From the NCBI GenBank assembly GCA_046538375.1, contig JBKHJA010000046.1, forward strand, positions 1-20,199: 20,199 nt of DNA, given 5' to 3'. The notes beneath the pieces are model-generated. The model searched no databases and had not been told where the DNA came from. It was given only the letters and a program-made list of their open reading frames with translations. This DNA is from JBKHJA01 sp046538375. GTDB lineage: Bacteria > Acidobacteriota > Aminicenantia > Aminicenantales > Aminicenantaceae. Positions 6,466-15,771 of the stretch are shown one piece after another; position 1 is the stretch's first letter; the number at the start of each line of letters is the position of its first letter. The position numbers were made by a program, and so were the translations under genes.

Positions 6466-8430
6466 ATGAGCAAAAACAAAAGCAGTAGAAAAAATGAAAA
6501 CAGCAAAAAAAGCGTGGATAAATCTGTAGAATATCTGCTTGAAAAAAGCGGCCAGAATAGCCTGGAGACGGTCTGGGATCGTTCAGAACAGCAGAATCCC
6601 CGCTGCGGTTTTGGAGAACGGGGTGTGTGCTGCCATAACTGCTACATGGGTCCCTGCCGCATCAATCCTAAAGGAAAAAAACCTCAGAAAGGGGTCTGTG
6701 GGGCTACAGCGGAGGTGATTGTGGCCCGGAATTTTGCCCGGATGGTAGCTGCAGGAGCAGCCGCCCATTCTGATCACGGCCGGGAAGTGGCTAAAACTCT
6801 TCTCCTGGCAGCAAAAAATCCTGATTCAGGCTATTCTATTCAAGATATCCATAAGTTGAACACAGTAGCCCAGCTGTTGAATGTTTCCATTCAAGATCGA
6901 TCCAAAGAAGATATTGCTGCTGAGGTGGCAGAAAAGGCCCTGAAAAATTTTGGCCAGCAGGATGGCGAAGTTTCTTTCATCAAAAACGCTCCTGAGACCC
7001 GGCAAGCTCTGTGGCGGAAGCTTAACGTTTCTCCCCGAGGGATCGATCGTGAAATTGTGGAGGTCATGCACAGGACCCACATGGGAGTAGATCAGGATCA
7101 CCGCAATATCATGCGGCAGGCAACCAGAACTGCCTTATCTGATGGGTGGGGAGGGTCTATGATCGCCACCGAACTCCAGGATATACTGTTCGGCACCCCT
7201 TCGCCTCTCCACGGCCAAGTGAACCTGGGGGTTCTTTCCGATAATGAGGTCAACATCATAGTTCATGGACATGAACCTGTGCTTTCTGAGATGTTGGTGG
7301 TGGCGGCTCAAGATCCCAAATTGAAGGAGCTGGCCAAATCCAAAGGAGCAAAGGGAATAAATCTGGCTGGTATCTGCTGTACGGCTAACGAGATTCTTTT
7401 GCGTCACGGATTGCCGGTGGCAGGAAATGTGCTGCAGCAGGAGCTGGCGGTGAGCACCGGTGCGGTGGAAGCCATGATCGTGGATGTGCAGTGTATCATG
7501 CCTTCCCTGCCAGACCTGTGCAAGTGTTTCCATACCCATCTGGTCACCACTTCGCCCAAAGCCAAAATGGAGGGAGCCGAGTATTTTGAATTTTCTGAAG
7601 AAAATGCTCTTTCTGTGGCCAAAAACATCATAAAAAAAGCGATATTGAATTTTCCCAACCGGGGGCAGGTGGATATTCCCAAACAGAAAATGGATCTTAT
7701 CGCTGGTTTTTCCCATGAAGCCATCATCTACATGCTGGGCGGCCGTTTTCGTGGTTCTTATATGCCTCTAAACGATAATATCATCAACGGACGGATCAAA
7801 GGAGTGGCCGGAGTGGTGGGATGCTGCAATCCCAAAGTCACTCATGATCAAGGACATGTAGGTCTGGTGGAGGAACTCATCGCCAATGATATTCTGGTAG
7901 TCCAGACTGGATGTTCCGCTATTGCCTGTGCCAAAGCCGGCTTTCTGACCCCAGAATTTGCCGAGAAAAAAGCTGGAAAAGGATTGGCCGAGGTGTGCAG
8001 AGCAGTAGGGATACCTCCGGTTCTTCATTCAGGGTCTTGTGTGGATAACAGCCGGATCCTGATGGCCCTTTCTGAGATGGTCAAAATCGGTGGTTTAGGT
8101 AAAGATATAAACGAACTACCCGCGGCAGGTGCTGCCCCAGAGTGGATGAGTGAAAAGGCCATTTCTATCGGACATTATTTTGTCTCCTCAGGGGTATTCA
8201 CGGTTTTTGGCATCGGACTGCCTGTTCAGGGAAGTGAAACCTTCTGCCGCCATATTTTTAAGGAGTTTGAAGAGATTTACGGCGGCATGTGGGCCACTGA
8301 ACCAGATATCAGCAAAATGGCCGCTATGATTATCGATCATATCCAGAGGAAAAGAGAAAATTTAGGCATAAGTAAAGCCAAAGAGCGGGTCCTTTATGAC
8401 ATGGATATGAGAAGAGAGCTGGAAGTATAA
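6466..8430 (+). CDS. acsA: Ni-Fe carbon monoxide dehydrogenase catalytic subunit (CooS/AcsA)
   Basis: The 654-residue protein carries the full metal set of a bacterial CODH. C47 and C55 should bind the D-cluster shared by the dimer, and C56, C59, C64 and C78 the B-cluster; the spacing equals that of Carboxydothermus CODH-II shifted by eight. C-cluster ligands are His269 in HGHEP, then cysteines in GICCTANE (304-305), VQC343, GCC454, GC483S and SGSC525. It reduces CO2 to CO, or the reverse, and passes CO to AcsB through the internal tunnel of the complex. AcsB follows after 21 nt. The N-terminus starts with about 20 Lys/Ser/Asn-rich residues. The ribosome site is weak (AAAGAG, about 9 nt). cooS would be an equally valid symbol; acsA is chosen from the acs context. 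Confidence 0.96.
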   Translation: MSKNKSSRKNENSKKSVDKSVEYLLEKSGQNSLETVWDRSEQQNPRCGFGERGVCCHNCYMGPCRINPKGKKPQKGVCGATAEVIVARNFARMVAAGAAAHSDHGREVAKTLLLAAKNPDSGYSIQDIHKLNTVAQLLNVSIQDRSKEDIAAEVAEKALKNFGQQDGEVSFIKNAPETRQALWRKLNVSPRGIDREIVEVMHRTHMGVDQDHRNIMRQATRTALSDGWGGSMIATELQDILFGTPSPLHGQVNLGVLSDNEVNIIVHGHEPVLSEMLVVAAQDPKLKELAKSKGAKGINLAGICCTANEILLRHGLPVAGNVLQQELAVSTGAVEAMIVDVQCIMPSLPDLCKCFHTHLVTTSPKAKMEGAEYFEFSEENALSVAKNIIKKAILNFPNRGQVDIPKQKMDLIAGFSHEAIIYMLGGRFRGSYMPLNDNIINGRIKGVAGVVGCCNPKVTHDQGHVGLVEELIANDILVVQTGCSAIACAKAGFLTPEFAEKKAGKGLAEVCRAVGIPPVLHSGSCVDNSRILMALSEMVKIGGLGKDINELPAAGAAPEWMSEKAISIGHYFVSSGVFTVFGIGLPVQGSETFCRHIFKEFEEIYGGMWATEPDISKMAAMIIDHIQRKRENLGISKAKERVLYDMDMRRELEV

Positions 8431-8451
8431 AAGAGACGGGAGGTTGATCCT

Positions 8452-10656
8452 ATGTCCAGACTTATTGCCACTCGAGCTATCCGAGGAGCACACAGACTGG
8501 TGGCTCGGGCTGAACAGGAGCTGCGAAAAGCCATCCAAGAAAAAAGCCCTGAAACCAAAGTGGAATTTCCCAACACTGGATATTACCTGCCTATTTCTCA
8601 TGGAATTTTGGGCATGAATATCGAAACGTTGGAAGATCTGAATGGATTATTGAAAGAAGCTAAAAGACTGCTTCCTCCCATACCAGAGGATAAATTATGG
8701 CTTCCCTACCTGGGACAGACTCTTGATGCCGGCATGGCCACCCTGTTTGCAGATGAAATCCTCGAATCTATCAAATACACTCAAGATCCCCTTCCCTATT
8801 TACCCAAACCTAATCCCGAGAACGAGCATCTGTGGCTGGGTGCAGCCAATGATGTGATCATGAGAGAAAGGGGAATCGAATTCGTGGACGGGACCGCTCC
8901 TGGATTCGCTGCCTGTGTGGGTTACTGCCCTACCAATGAGATTGCGGTTAAGATCGCCCGGGAACTCCAGGAAAAAAATCTGTATGTGTTCATGTCTGCA
9001 GCCACTGATGGAAAATCCATGGCCCAGCAGCTTCAGGAAGAAGGCATCCAGATGGGTTGGGAGACCAGACTGGTTCCTTACGGAGCTGATGTGACAGCCA
9101 CTGTCCATGCTCTGGGTTTTGCTACCAGGGTGGCCCTTTCCTTTGGCGGCGCCAAGCCAGGGGATTATCAGAAGGTGCTCCGCTACAACAAAAACAGAGT
9201 GTTTGCCTTTGTCTTGGCTTTGGGACCGGTGGATGATGAAAAACATGCCCAGGCAGCCGGAGCCATCAATTATGGATTTCCCACCATAGCGGATACGGAT
9301 ATCGATCAGATTCTTCCCACCGGCATCTGCACCTACGAGCATGTGGTCTCCCCGGTGTCTCATGACAAGATGGTGGCCAAAGCCATCGAAGTCAGGGGGC
9401 TGAAAATCACGGTGACCAAAGTGCCCATTCCTGTGGCTTATGGACCTGCTTTCCAGGGAGAACGGGTGCGCAAGGAAGACATGTACGTGGAACTGGCTGG
9501 GCAGGAGAAACCTGGGTTTGAGTTTCTGACCACCAAAGACCTGGATGAAGTTGAAGACGGAAAGATCGAAGTGGTGGGGCCAGAGATTGATGAAGTGAAA
9601 GAAGGAAGCCAGATTCCTCTGGCTGTGTGGGTGGAAGTGGCGGGACGGGAGATGCAGCCTGATTTTGAGCCCATTTTGGAACGCCAGATTCATGATTTCA
9701 TCAATGCTGCCAACGGGGTCTTCCACATGGGTCAGCGGGATATCAATTGGGTGCGAATCAACAAGGAAGCCAAACAGAAAGGTTTTAAATTCAAACATTT
9801 CGGTTCCATCGTCCATGCTAAACTTCACGGAGAATACGCCAACATCGCGGATAAAATCCAGATAAAAATATTCACCAGAGAAAAAGAGATTCTTGATCTT
9901 ATAGAGGGGGTCAGAAAGGTCTATCATGCCCGCGATGCCCGTCTGGCTGACATGACCGATGAGGCTGTGGATACTTTCTATTCCTGCACCCTGTGCCAAT
10001 CCTTTGCTCCCAATCATGTGTGCATCATCACTCCGGAGAGGTCTGGATTGTGCGGCGCTTACAACTGGCTGGATGGCAAAGCCGCTCACCAGATCAATCC
10101 CACCGGACCCAACCAGCCGGTGAATAAGGGCAGAGTGATTGATCAGGATAAAGGCCAGTGGGAAGAAGTCAACAAATTTGTGTACAGCAACTCTCATAAA
10201 ACACTGGAGATTTTTAACGCCTACAGCATGGTGGAAGATCCTATGACTTCCTGTGGTTGTTTTGAATGTATTTCTGGCATCCTTCCCTCCACCAACGGAA
10301 TCATGAGTGTCTACCGCGATTATACAGGTATGACTCCTTCCGGGATGAAATTTTCTACCCTGGCTGGAACAGTGGGAGGGGGAGTCCAGACTCCAGGATT
10401 CATCGGCCACAGCAAACAATACATCGGCAGCAAAAAATTCATCAGTGCTGATGGTGGGGCCAAACGCATTGTGTGGATGAACAAGGATCTAAAGGAAGAA
10501 CTGGAGCCTGTTATTCGCGAAATCGGAAAGCGGGAGGGCCTTGACAACTTCCTGGAGATGATTGCGGATGAGACTGTGGCCACCACAGAGGAAGAAGTTT
10601 TGGAATATATCACCAAGATGAAACATCCGGCCCTCTCCATGCCTCCTATGATTTAG
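8452..10656 (+). CDS. acsB: Acetyl-CoA synthase alpha subunit (AcsB)
   Basis: At 734 residues this is the full bacterial form, near the 729 of Moorella AcsB, and it keeps the N-terminal CODH-contact domain that archaeal CdhC lacks. A-cluster ligands are all present: C512, C515, C524 and C534 for the 4Fe-4S cluster and bridging thiolate, and the C601-G-C603 motif for the distal nickel. The offset to Moorella numbering is a constant six. The enzyme condenses CO from CODH, methyl from the corrinoid iron-sulfur protein and CoA to acetyl-CoA. GGGAGG precedes the ATG by 8 nt. A TAG stop abuts the next ATG (acsF), implying coupling. Confidence 0.97.
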   Translation: MSRLIATRAIRGAHRLVARAEQELRKAIQEKSPETKVEFPNTGYYLPISHGILGMNIETLEDLNGLLKEAKRLLPPIPEDKLWLPYLGQTLDAGMATLFADEILESIKYTQDPLPYLPKPNPENEHLWLGAANDVIMRERGIEFVDGTAPGFAACVGYCPTNEIAVKIARELQEKNLYVFMSAATDGKSMAQQLQEEGIQMGWETRLVPYGADVTATVHALGFATRVALSFGGAKPGDYQKVLRYNKNRVFAFVLALGPVDDEKHAQAAGAINYGFPTIADTDIDQILPTGICTYEHVVSPVSHDKMVAKAIEVRGLKITVTKVPIPVAYGPAFQGERVRKEDMYVELAGQEKPGFEFLTTKDLDEVEDGKIEVVGPEIDEVKEGSQIPLAVWVEVAGREMQPDFEPILERQIHDFINAANGVFHMGQRDINWVRINKEAKQKGFKFKHFGSIVHAKLHGEYANIADKIQIKIFTREKEILDLIEGVRKVYHARDARLADMTDEAVDTFYSCTLCQSFAPNHVCIITPERSGLCGAYNWLDGKAAHQINPTGPNQPVNKGRVIDQDKGQWEEVNKFVYSNSHKTLEIFNAYSMVEDPMTSCGCFECISGILPSTNGIMSVYRDYTGMTPSGMKFSTLAGTVGGGVQTPGFIGHSKQYIGSKKFISADGGAKRIVWMNKDLKEELEPVIREIGKREGLDNFLEMIADETVATTEEEVLEYITKMKHPALSMPPMI

Positions 10657-11439
10657 ATGATAAACCACAAAATGAAAACCATAGCTGTTTCCGGAAAAGG
10701 AGGAACAGGCAAATCCACTATTGCCGCTTTGATCATCCACTGGCTGAGCCAGCATCTCCGTTCTTCTGTATTAGCCGTGGATGCTGACGCCAACGTCAGT
10801 CTTAATGATTTGCTGGGGATTTCCCTTAAAGAAACCATCGGAAACATCAGGGAGGAGATGAGATCTCTGTCCCATAAGATTCCTGGAGGCATGACCAAGC
10901 AGCAGTTTTTGGAATATAAGATTCAAACCAGCCTGGTGGAGACTTCCCCATTCGATCTTATCGCCATGGGACGGCCGGAAGGCCCGGGATGCTATTGTTA
11001 TGCCAATAATCTGCTCCGGGATATACTGAAGACCTTGGGTGACAATTATGATTATGTGGTTATTGACAACGAAGCAGGAATGGAACACCTCAGCCGCCGG
11101 ACCGCTCAACATATTGACTATCTGATGATTGTATCCGATCCATCAGTAAGAGGCATCCGGTCTGCAGGAAAGATAAGCCGTCTGTTGAAAGAGCTGGAAA
11201 CACGAGTCAAGAAAAAATATTTGATTTTGAACAGGGTGCATAATTCTCTTCCTCAGCCAGTTAAAAAGAGCATTCAGGAGGAAAGTCTCAAGCTTCTTTG
11301 TTCCATTCCTGAAGATAAAAAGCTTCTGGAGACAGATCAAGCCGGCCATCCGGTCTGGCCGGTTTTGAACAAATCGTCTGCTTATAAAGCGCTCCATCTG
11401 GTTATGGAAAAACTCGAATTGAGAAAGGTAAAACCATGA
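10657..11439 (+). CDS. acsF: AcsF: MinD-type ATPase for CODH/ACS maturation
   Basis: This is a 260-residue P-loop ATPase with GKGGTGKST at about residues 13-21, VDADANVSL near 42-50 and VIDNEAGMEHLSRR near 134-147. The C-x-C motif sits in GPGCYCYANN near 108-117. The tyrosine-containing form, GCYCY rather than GCxCPEN, separates AcsF from the CooC-like paralog at 4419. AcsF is needed for nickel activation of acetyl-CoA synthase or its CODH partner. The start follows the acsB stop without a gap; the ATG at 10672 would give 255 residues and neither has an obvious ribosome site, so translation is likely coupled to acsB. Its TGA overlaps the acsD start as ATGA. Confidence 0.9.
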   Translation: MINHKMKTIAVSGKGGTGKSTIAALIIHWLSQHLRSSVLAVDADANVSLNDLLGISLKETIGNIREEMRSLSHKIPGGMTKQQFLEYKIQTSLVETSPFDLIAMGRPEGPGCYCYANNLLRDILKTLGDNYDYVVIDNEAGMEHLSRRTAQHIDYLMIVSDPSVRGIRSAGKISRLLKELETRVKKKYLILNRVHNSLPQPVKKSIQEESLKLLCSIPEDKKLLETDQAGHPVWPVLNKSSAYKALHLVMEKLELRKVKP

Positions 11440-12413
11440 ATATAGAAATTCCCCAAGAAAAAAATGCCGGAAAAGTCTTACAAGTCACTCTGGGGGCCAC
11501 TTCCCAACAGGGAGGAACCCGCTCCCACACCGTAACCATCGGCGGCAGCACTGCTCTTTCCTTTCATTTCTTTGAAGGAAAACATCCCCATAAGCCGGTT
11601 ATAGCCATGGAAGTTCTGGATAAAGTGCCTGAGAAATATCCCCCTTCCCTGATGGATTATTACGGGGAGGTCATCCATAAACCTGGAGAGATGGCTAAAA
11701 AGTGTGTGGATGAGTACGGAGCAGAGCTTATCAGTGTGCGCCTGGAAGGAACACATCCGGAGAAGGGCAACAGGAGTGAAGAAGAGGCTGCAGAAGTGGT
11801 CCAACGGGTGTTAGAAAGTGTAAAAGTTCCCCTTATCATCACAGGGCACAGCCATTTTGAAAAAATCAACCAGGTGATGAAAAAAGTCTGTGAAGTGACA
11901 GCAGGAGAAAACTGCTTGATAAATTATGTAGAAACAGACAATTACAAAACCATCGCTGCTGCCTGCCTGGCTTATGATCACACAGTAGTGGCCCAAACAC
12001 CCATCGATGTCAACCTGGCAAAGCAGCTGAATATTCTGCTGACCGATATGAATTTCCCCACAGAAAAAATAGTGATGGATCCTTTGACCGGGGCCCTGGG
12101 GTATGGGCTGGAATACAGCTATTCTATCATGGAACGCATCCGCAATGATGGTCTGGCCGGAGACAGCATGCTGGCTTTCCCCATGCTCATCAATCCGGGC
12201 TATGAAACTTCTAAAGTCAAAGAAGCTAGAGTGTCTGGCGAGGAATACCCGGAATGGGGTGATCAGGAGTGGCGGAGTGCTTACTGGGAAATCGCCACCG
12301 CCATGAGTCTGTTGGTGGCTGGAGCGGAATTGCTGATCATGTACCATCCCAAAGCCGCAGAGGTGGTCAAAAAGAATATTGATAAAATGTATGATTCTAA
12401 AAATGGAGAATGA
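11436..12413 (+). CDS. acsD: Corrinoid iron-sulfur protein small subunit (CFeSP beta, AcsD)
   Basis: The 325-residue TIM-barrel protein matches CFeSP small subunits in length and landmarks: an early GGSTALSFHFFEG segment, SVRLEGTHPE near 100-109, ITGHSHFEK near 135, NYVETDNYKTIA near 163-174, DPLTGALGYGLEYSYS and a C-terminal EIATAMSLLVAGAELLIM. With AcsC it forms the heterodimer that carries the methyl group to AcsB. It has no cysteine cluster of its own, as expected. It overlaps acsF by ATGA and lies 2 nt before the chosen acsC start; AAAGGT supplies the ribosome site. Confidence 0.95.
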   Translation: MNIEIPQEKNAGKVLQVTLGATSQQGGTRSHTVTIGGSTALSFHFFEGKHPHKPVIAMEVLDKVPEKYPPSLMDYYGEVIHKPGEMAKKCVDEYGAELISVRLEGTHPEKGNRSEEEAAEVVQRVLESVKVPLIITGHSHFEKINQVMKKVCEVTAGENCLINYVETDNYKTIAAACLAYDHTVVAQTPIDVNLAKQLNILLTDMNFPTEKIVMDPLTGALGYGLEYSYSIMERIRNDGLAGDSMLAFPMLINPGYETSKVKEARVSGEEYPEWGDQEWRSAYWEIATAMSLLVAGAELLIMYHPKAAEVVKKNIDKMYDSKNGE

Positions 12414-12415
12414 AC

Positions 12416-13753
12416 ATGGCTTTATCTGGTTTAGATATATTTAAATTGCTTCCTAAAACCAACTGCGGGGACTGCGGCGTTCCCACCTGTATGGCTTTTG
12501 CCATGAAGCTGGCCCAAAAAAAAGCAGAATTGAGTGAATGTCCCCATGTTTCAGAAGAAGCCAAAGAAAAATTGGGCGCTGCCAGTGAACCTCCTATCCG
12601 CTTGGTCAAAATCGGAAGTGATGACCCCTTGGAGATAGGAAATGAAACGGTTATGTTCCGCCATGAGAAGACTTTTTTCCATCAACCAGGCATAGCCATC
12701 CAGTTGAAAACCTCAGAAGAAGAGTCAAAGCTTCTCTCCACCATAAAGGAGGTTGAAGGTTATAAAGTGGAACGGGTGGGCGAAGAACTCAAAACAGACC
12801 TCTTGTTTGTCATTCACGATAATGAAGATAAGCAGAGGCTCCTCAACACCATTCAAGCGGTCAAGCAGAATTCAACCAAGGGTATCATCCTGGACTGTCC
12901 AGATGAGGAAGCTTTGCTGGCTGGTGCCAAGCTGTTAAAAGATGATCAGGCAGCCATCTTTTTAAGAGAAAAACTCACCCCTAGAGATATAGAATTAGCC
13001 AAAACGTACCAGACCAGCCTTGTGTTGACCGCCCATTCCCTGGAAGAACTGGCAGATCAATCTGAGAAAGCAAAAAAGGCTGGAGTCAATGATCTCATCC
13101 TCAATCTTGACTCTTCCAACGTAGGCCGTCAGCTTCAAAACAACATCATCATGCGGCGAAGCGCTCTTAAAAAGAGCTTCAAACCATTCGGTTATCCGTT
13201 GTTTGCCATTGTTGACGGTGATGATCCTTATGCTTTGATGTCTAAAGCCTCAGTTCTCCTTTGCAAATATGATTCTATCATTGTGCTGCCTCAATTCGAC
13301 AAGGCCATGCTGTATGCTCTGTTCACTCTTCGCCAGAATATCTACACGGATCCTCAAAAGCCCATTCAGGTGGATCCCAAAGTCTACCCTATCGGCGATC
13401 CCACTCCAGAGTCGCCGGTGTTTGTGACCACCAATTTTTCCTTGACTTACTTTATTGTTTCTGGGGAAATCGAAAATTCCGGAACTTCCGCTCATCTGGT
13501 GGTCGCAGATACTGAAGGTCAGTCCGTGTTGACAGCTTGGGCTGCAGGAAAATTTGTGGGGGATACCATAGCCAAATTCATCAAGGAGATCAAGCTGGAA
13601 CAGCAGGTGAAAACCCGAAAACTGGTCATACCAGGATTCGTTGCTCAAATCAGTGGAGATTTGGAAGAAAATCTTCCAGGTTGGGAAGTGGTGGTAGGCT
13701 GTCAGGAAGCCGCGGATATCCCTTCTTTTGTTAAGAATGTCAAATTAACATGA
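12416..13753 (+). CDS. acsC: Corrinoid iron-sulfur protein large subunit (CFeSP gamma, AcsC)
   Basis: This 445-residue protein begins MALSGLDIFKLLPKTNC, the usual AcsC opening. C17-x2-C20-x4-C25-x16-C42 bind the 4Fe-4S cluster used for reductive reactivation of the cobalt. A TIM barrel follows, and the C-terminal part (about residues 320-445) is the B12-binding domain, with GDPTPESPVFVTTNFSLTY at its start. It holds the corrinoid that passes methyl to AcsB. I prefer the ATG at 12416 over 12410 because GGAG lies 8 nt upstream of the former and only 2 nt before the latter. The alternative start would overlap acsD as ATGA and adds only two residues. Confidence 0.95.
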   Translation: MALSGLDIFKLLPKTNCGDCGVPTCMAFAMKLAQKKAELSECPHVSEEAKEKLGAASEPPIRLVKIGSDDPLEIGNETVMFRHEKTFFHQPGIAIQLKTSEEESKLLSTIKEVEGYKVERVGEELKTDLLFVIHDNEDKQRLLNTIQAVKQNSTKGIILDCPDEEALLAGAKLLKDDQAAIFLREKLTPRDIELAKTYQTSLVLTAHSLEELADQSEKAKKAGVNDLILNLDSSNVGRQLQNNIIMRRSALKKSFKPFGYPLFAIVDGDDPYALMSKASVLLCKYDSIIVLPQFDKAMLYALFTLRQNIYTDPQKPIQVDPKVYPIGDPTPESPVFVTTNFSLTYFIVSGEIENSGTSAHLVVADTEGQSVLTAWAAGKFVGDTIAKFIKEIKLEQQVKTRKLVIPGFVAQISGDLEENLPGWEVVVGCQEAADIPSFVKNVKLT

Positions 13754-13787
13754 TTTACCTCCAGTGAAAGATGGAAATACAGGAAAA

Positions 13788-15731
13788 ATGAGTCAGGGGA
13801 ATTCCAGAAAGCGACAGGAAGAATTAAGGGTAAGATTTCTGCCCTTTGATGACACAGTTCAGGTTTCTGCAGGGACCACCATTCTGGAGGCTGCCAGGAT
13901 GGCCGGTCTGCCGCTGAAGACGACCTGCGGTGGTAAAGGCACATGCGGGAACTGTGTGGTCCGGGTGCTGAGAGGCACACACCACAGCAAGTCCTCAGCA
14001 GCACTTTCGGATGAACTCAGCCGACAGGGATATGCCCTTGCCTGTCAAACAGAAGTCCACGACCATCTGGTTGTCCAGCTTCCTCAGTTTGAAGAGCTCC
14101 GGATTAGAAGTGTCCTTGATCGCCGCTATTTTGAGGATAACAGAAATAAACTTTCCGGCATTTACGAAGTGTCTCCTGCTGTCAGAATAATGAGCTTCCA
14201 CATTCCCTCATCCACTGTACAAGACAATTACAGCGATTTAAAAAAACTGGAACGCCATTTTCAGAAAGAGTTTCCCGGAGAGACATTACACTGCCAGTAT
14301 TCCGTACTGAAAAAATTGGCTCGAGTGGTGCGGGAAAAACAAGGGGAAATTTCAGCTGTCCTGTTCAAACAGGATCACAACTGGACTCTCCTTGATGTGG
14401 AGCCTGCCGCTTATAAAAAAAACATCTACGGCCTGGCCTGTGATTTGGGAACCACCACTGTCTCCCTCTATCTGGTGGATATGGCGAGCGGAAAGATAAG
14501 GAGTACTGCTTCCAGCTACAACCATCAGTTGAAATGCGGGGAGGATGTCATATCCAGGATCAATTACGCTCAGAAACCCGGACATCTCCAGGAGTTAAAG
14601 GATCTCATCATTTTGACGGTGAATAACCTTATACAAAGTGCTGTAAAAAGCGCTGGCATTAAAACCACTGATATCTACTATGCTTCCATGACGGGGAACA
14701 CCACCATGATCCATCTTTTTCTCAACCTGGAGCCCCGCTACATCCGAGAAGAGCCCTACGTGCCCACTTTCAACCAAGTCCCCCTGCTTCTGGCCAGGGA
14801 TATAGGATTAGATATGAATTATGAGGGAAGAGTCCTTTGCGGTCCAGCGGTGGGAAGCTACGTGGGAAGTGATATCACTGCGGGATTGCTGGTGACGCCT
14901 CTTTTGCGAGATTCTGAAAAGATTTCTCTATTCATCGATGTGGGCACCAACGGAGAGCTGGTGGTGGGAAACAAGGATTGGCTGATGTCCTGTGCTTGCT
15001 CGGCAGGGCCTGCTTTTGAAGGGGGCGGAATCAGATGCGGTATGCCAGCCACAGAAGGAGCTATTGAAAAGGTCAACATATCCGAGTCCGGGCAATTAGA
15101 GTATAAAGTCTTCAACGGCGGCAAGCCCAAGGGTTTATGCGGCTCAGGGTTGATTGATCTTTTGGCAGAATTGTTCATGCATGGGTATGTCGACCGCAGC
15201 GGTCAATTCAACAGAGAAAAGGCGAAGGACCGATTGGTGGAAGCGAAAAACGGAATAGGATTTCTGATTGAAAAAGCTGAGCACACCTATTGGGGAAAAG
15301 ACCTGATTATTACCCAGAATGATATCACCAATCTTATTCGGACCAAGGGGGCAGTCTTTTCTGGATGCTCTTTTTTGCTCAGAAATGTAGGGTTGCCCCT
15401 TTCCCAGATAGATGCTGTTTACATTGCCGGCAGTTTCGGGCAGAGGTTGAATGTAGAAAATGCCATACGCATCGGCCTTTTACCGGATTTAGAAAAAAAG
15501 AAATATCACTATATCGGTAACAGCTCTCTTCTAGGGGCTTACCTTATCCTCCTTTCTGATAAGAACAGAGAATTGGTTAACCAAATTTCCGATAAAATGA
15601 CCTACATTGAATTGAATACAGAACCCAGCTACATGAATGAATTCACCGGAACTCTGTTTCTTCCCCATACCCAAATGGATCTTTTTCCGTCGGTGACGAA
15701 GGCCATCCGTTCTCGGACAGGAATGATTTGA
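13788..15731 (+). CDS. acsV: AcsV/RACo: reductive activator of CFeSP
   Basis: A ferredoxin domain with ligands C47-x5-C53-x2-C56-x29-C86 is followed by a middle domain and, from about residue 218, an ASKHA-like ATPase (CDLGTTTVSLY, GNTTMIH, FIDVGTNGEL, SAGPAFEGGGI, GLCGSGLIDLL, YIAGSFGQRL, IGNSSLLGAY). The family is RACo/AcsV, which spends ATP to return the CFeSP cobalt from Co(II) to Co(I). The location directly after acsC fits that. The start at 13788 (647 aa) has AGGA just upstream; an in-frame GTG at 13764 would add eight residues but lacks a ribosome site. It is a paralog of the 590-residue activator at 2564, with a longer middle region, so each corrinoid system seems to have its own activator. 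Confidence 0.92.
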   Translation: MSQGNSRKRQEELRVRFLPFDDTVQVSAGTTILEAARMAGLPLKTTCGGKGTCGNCVVRVLRGTHHSKSSAALSDELSRQGYALACQTEVHDHLVVQLPQFEELRIRSVLDRRYFEDNRNKLSGIYEVSPAVRIMSFHIPSSTVQDNYSDLKKLERHFQKEFPGETLHCQYSVLKKLARVVREKQGEISAVLFKQDHNWTLLDVEPAAYKKNIYGLACDLGTTTVSLYLVDMASGKIRSTASSYNHQLKCGEDVISRINYAQKPGHLQELKDLIILTVNNLIQSAVKSAGIKTTDIYYASMTGNTTMIHLFLNLEPRYIREEPYVPTFNQVPLLLARDIGLDMNYEGRVLCGPAVGSYVGSDITAGLLVTPLLRDSEKISLFIDVGTNGELVVGNKDWLMSCACSAGPAFEGGGIRCGMPATEGAIEKVNISESGQLEYKVFNGGKPKGLCGSGLIDLLAELFMHGYVDRSGQFNREKAKDRLVEAKNGIGFLIEKAEHTYWGKDLIITQNDITNLIRTKGAVFSGCSFLLRNVGLPLSQIDAVYIAGSFGQRLNVENAIRIGLLPDLEKKKYHYIGNSSLLGAYLILLSDKNRELVNQISDKMTYIELNTEPSYMNEFTGTLFLPHTQMDLFPSVTKAIRSRTGMI

Positions 15732-15771
15732 GCACTTGGCCTTAAAAATATTTGCATTTTGGAGGAAAAAA

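Noticed and set aside
8800..10419. A 539-codon open frame antisense to acsB
   Set aside because: It lies entirely within acsB, which has all catalytic residues; the antisense product is His/Phe/Ser-rich with no domain, and arises from codon bias.
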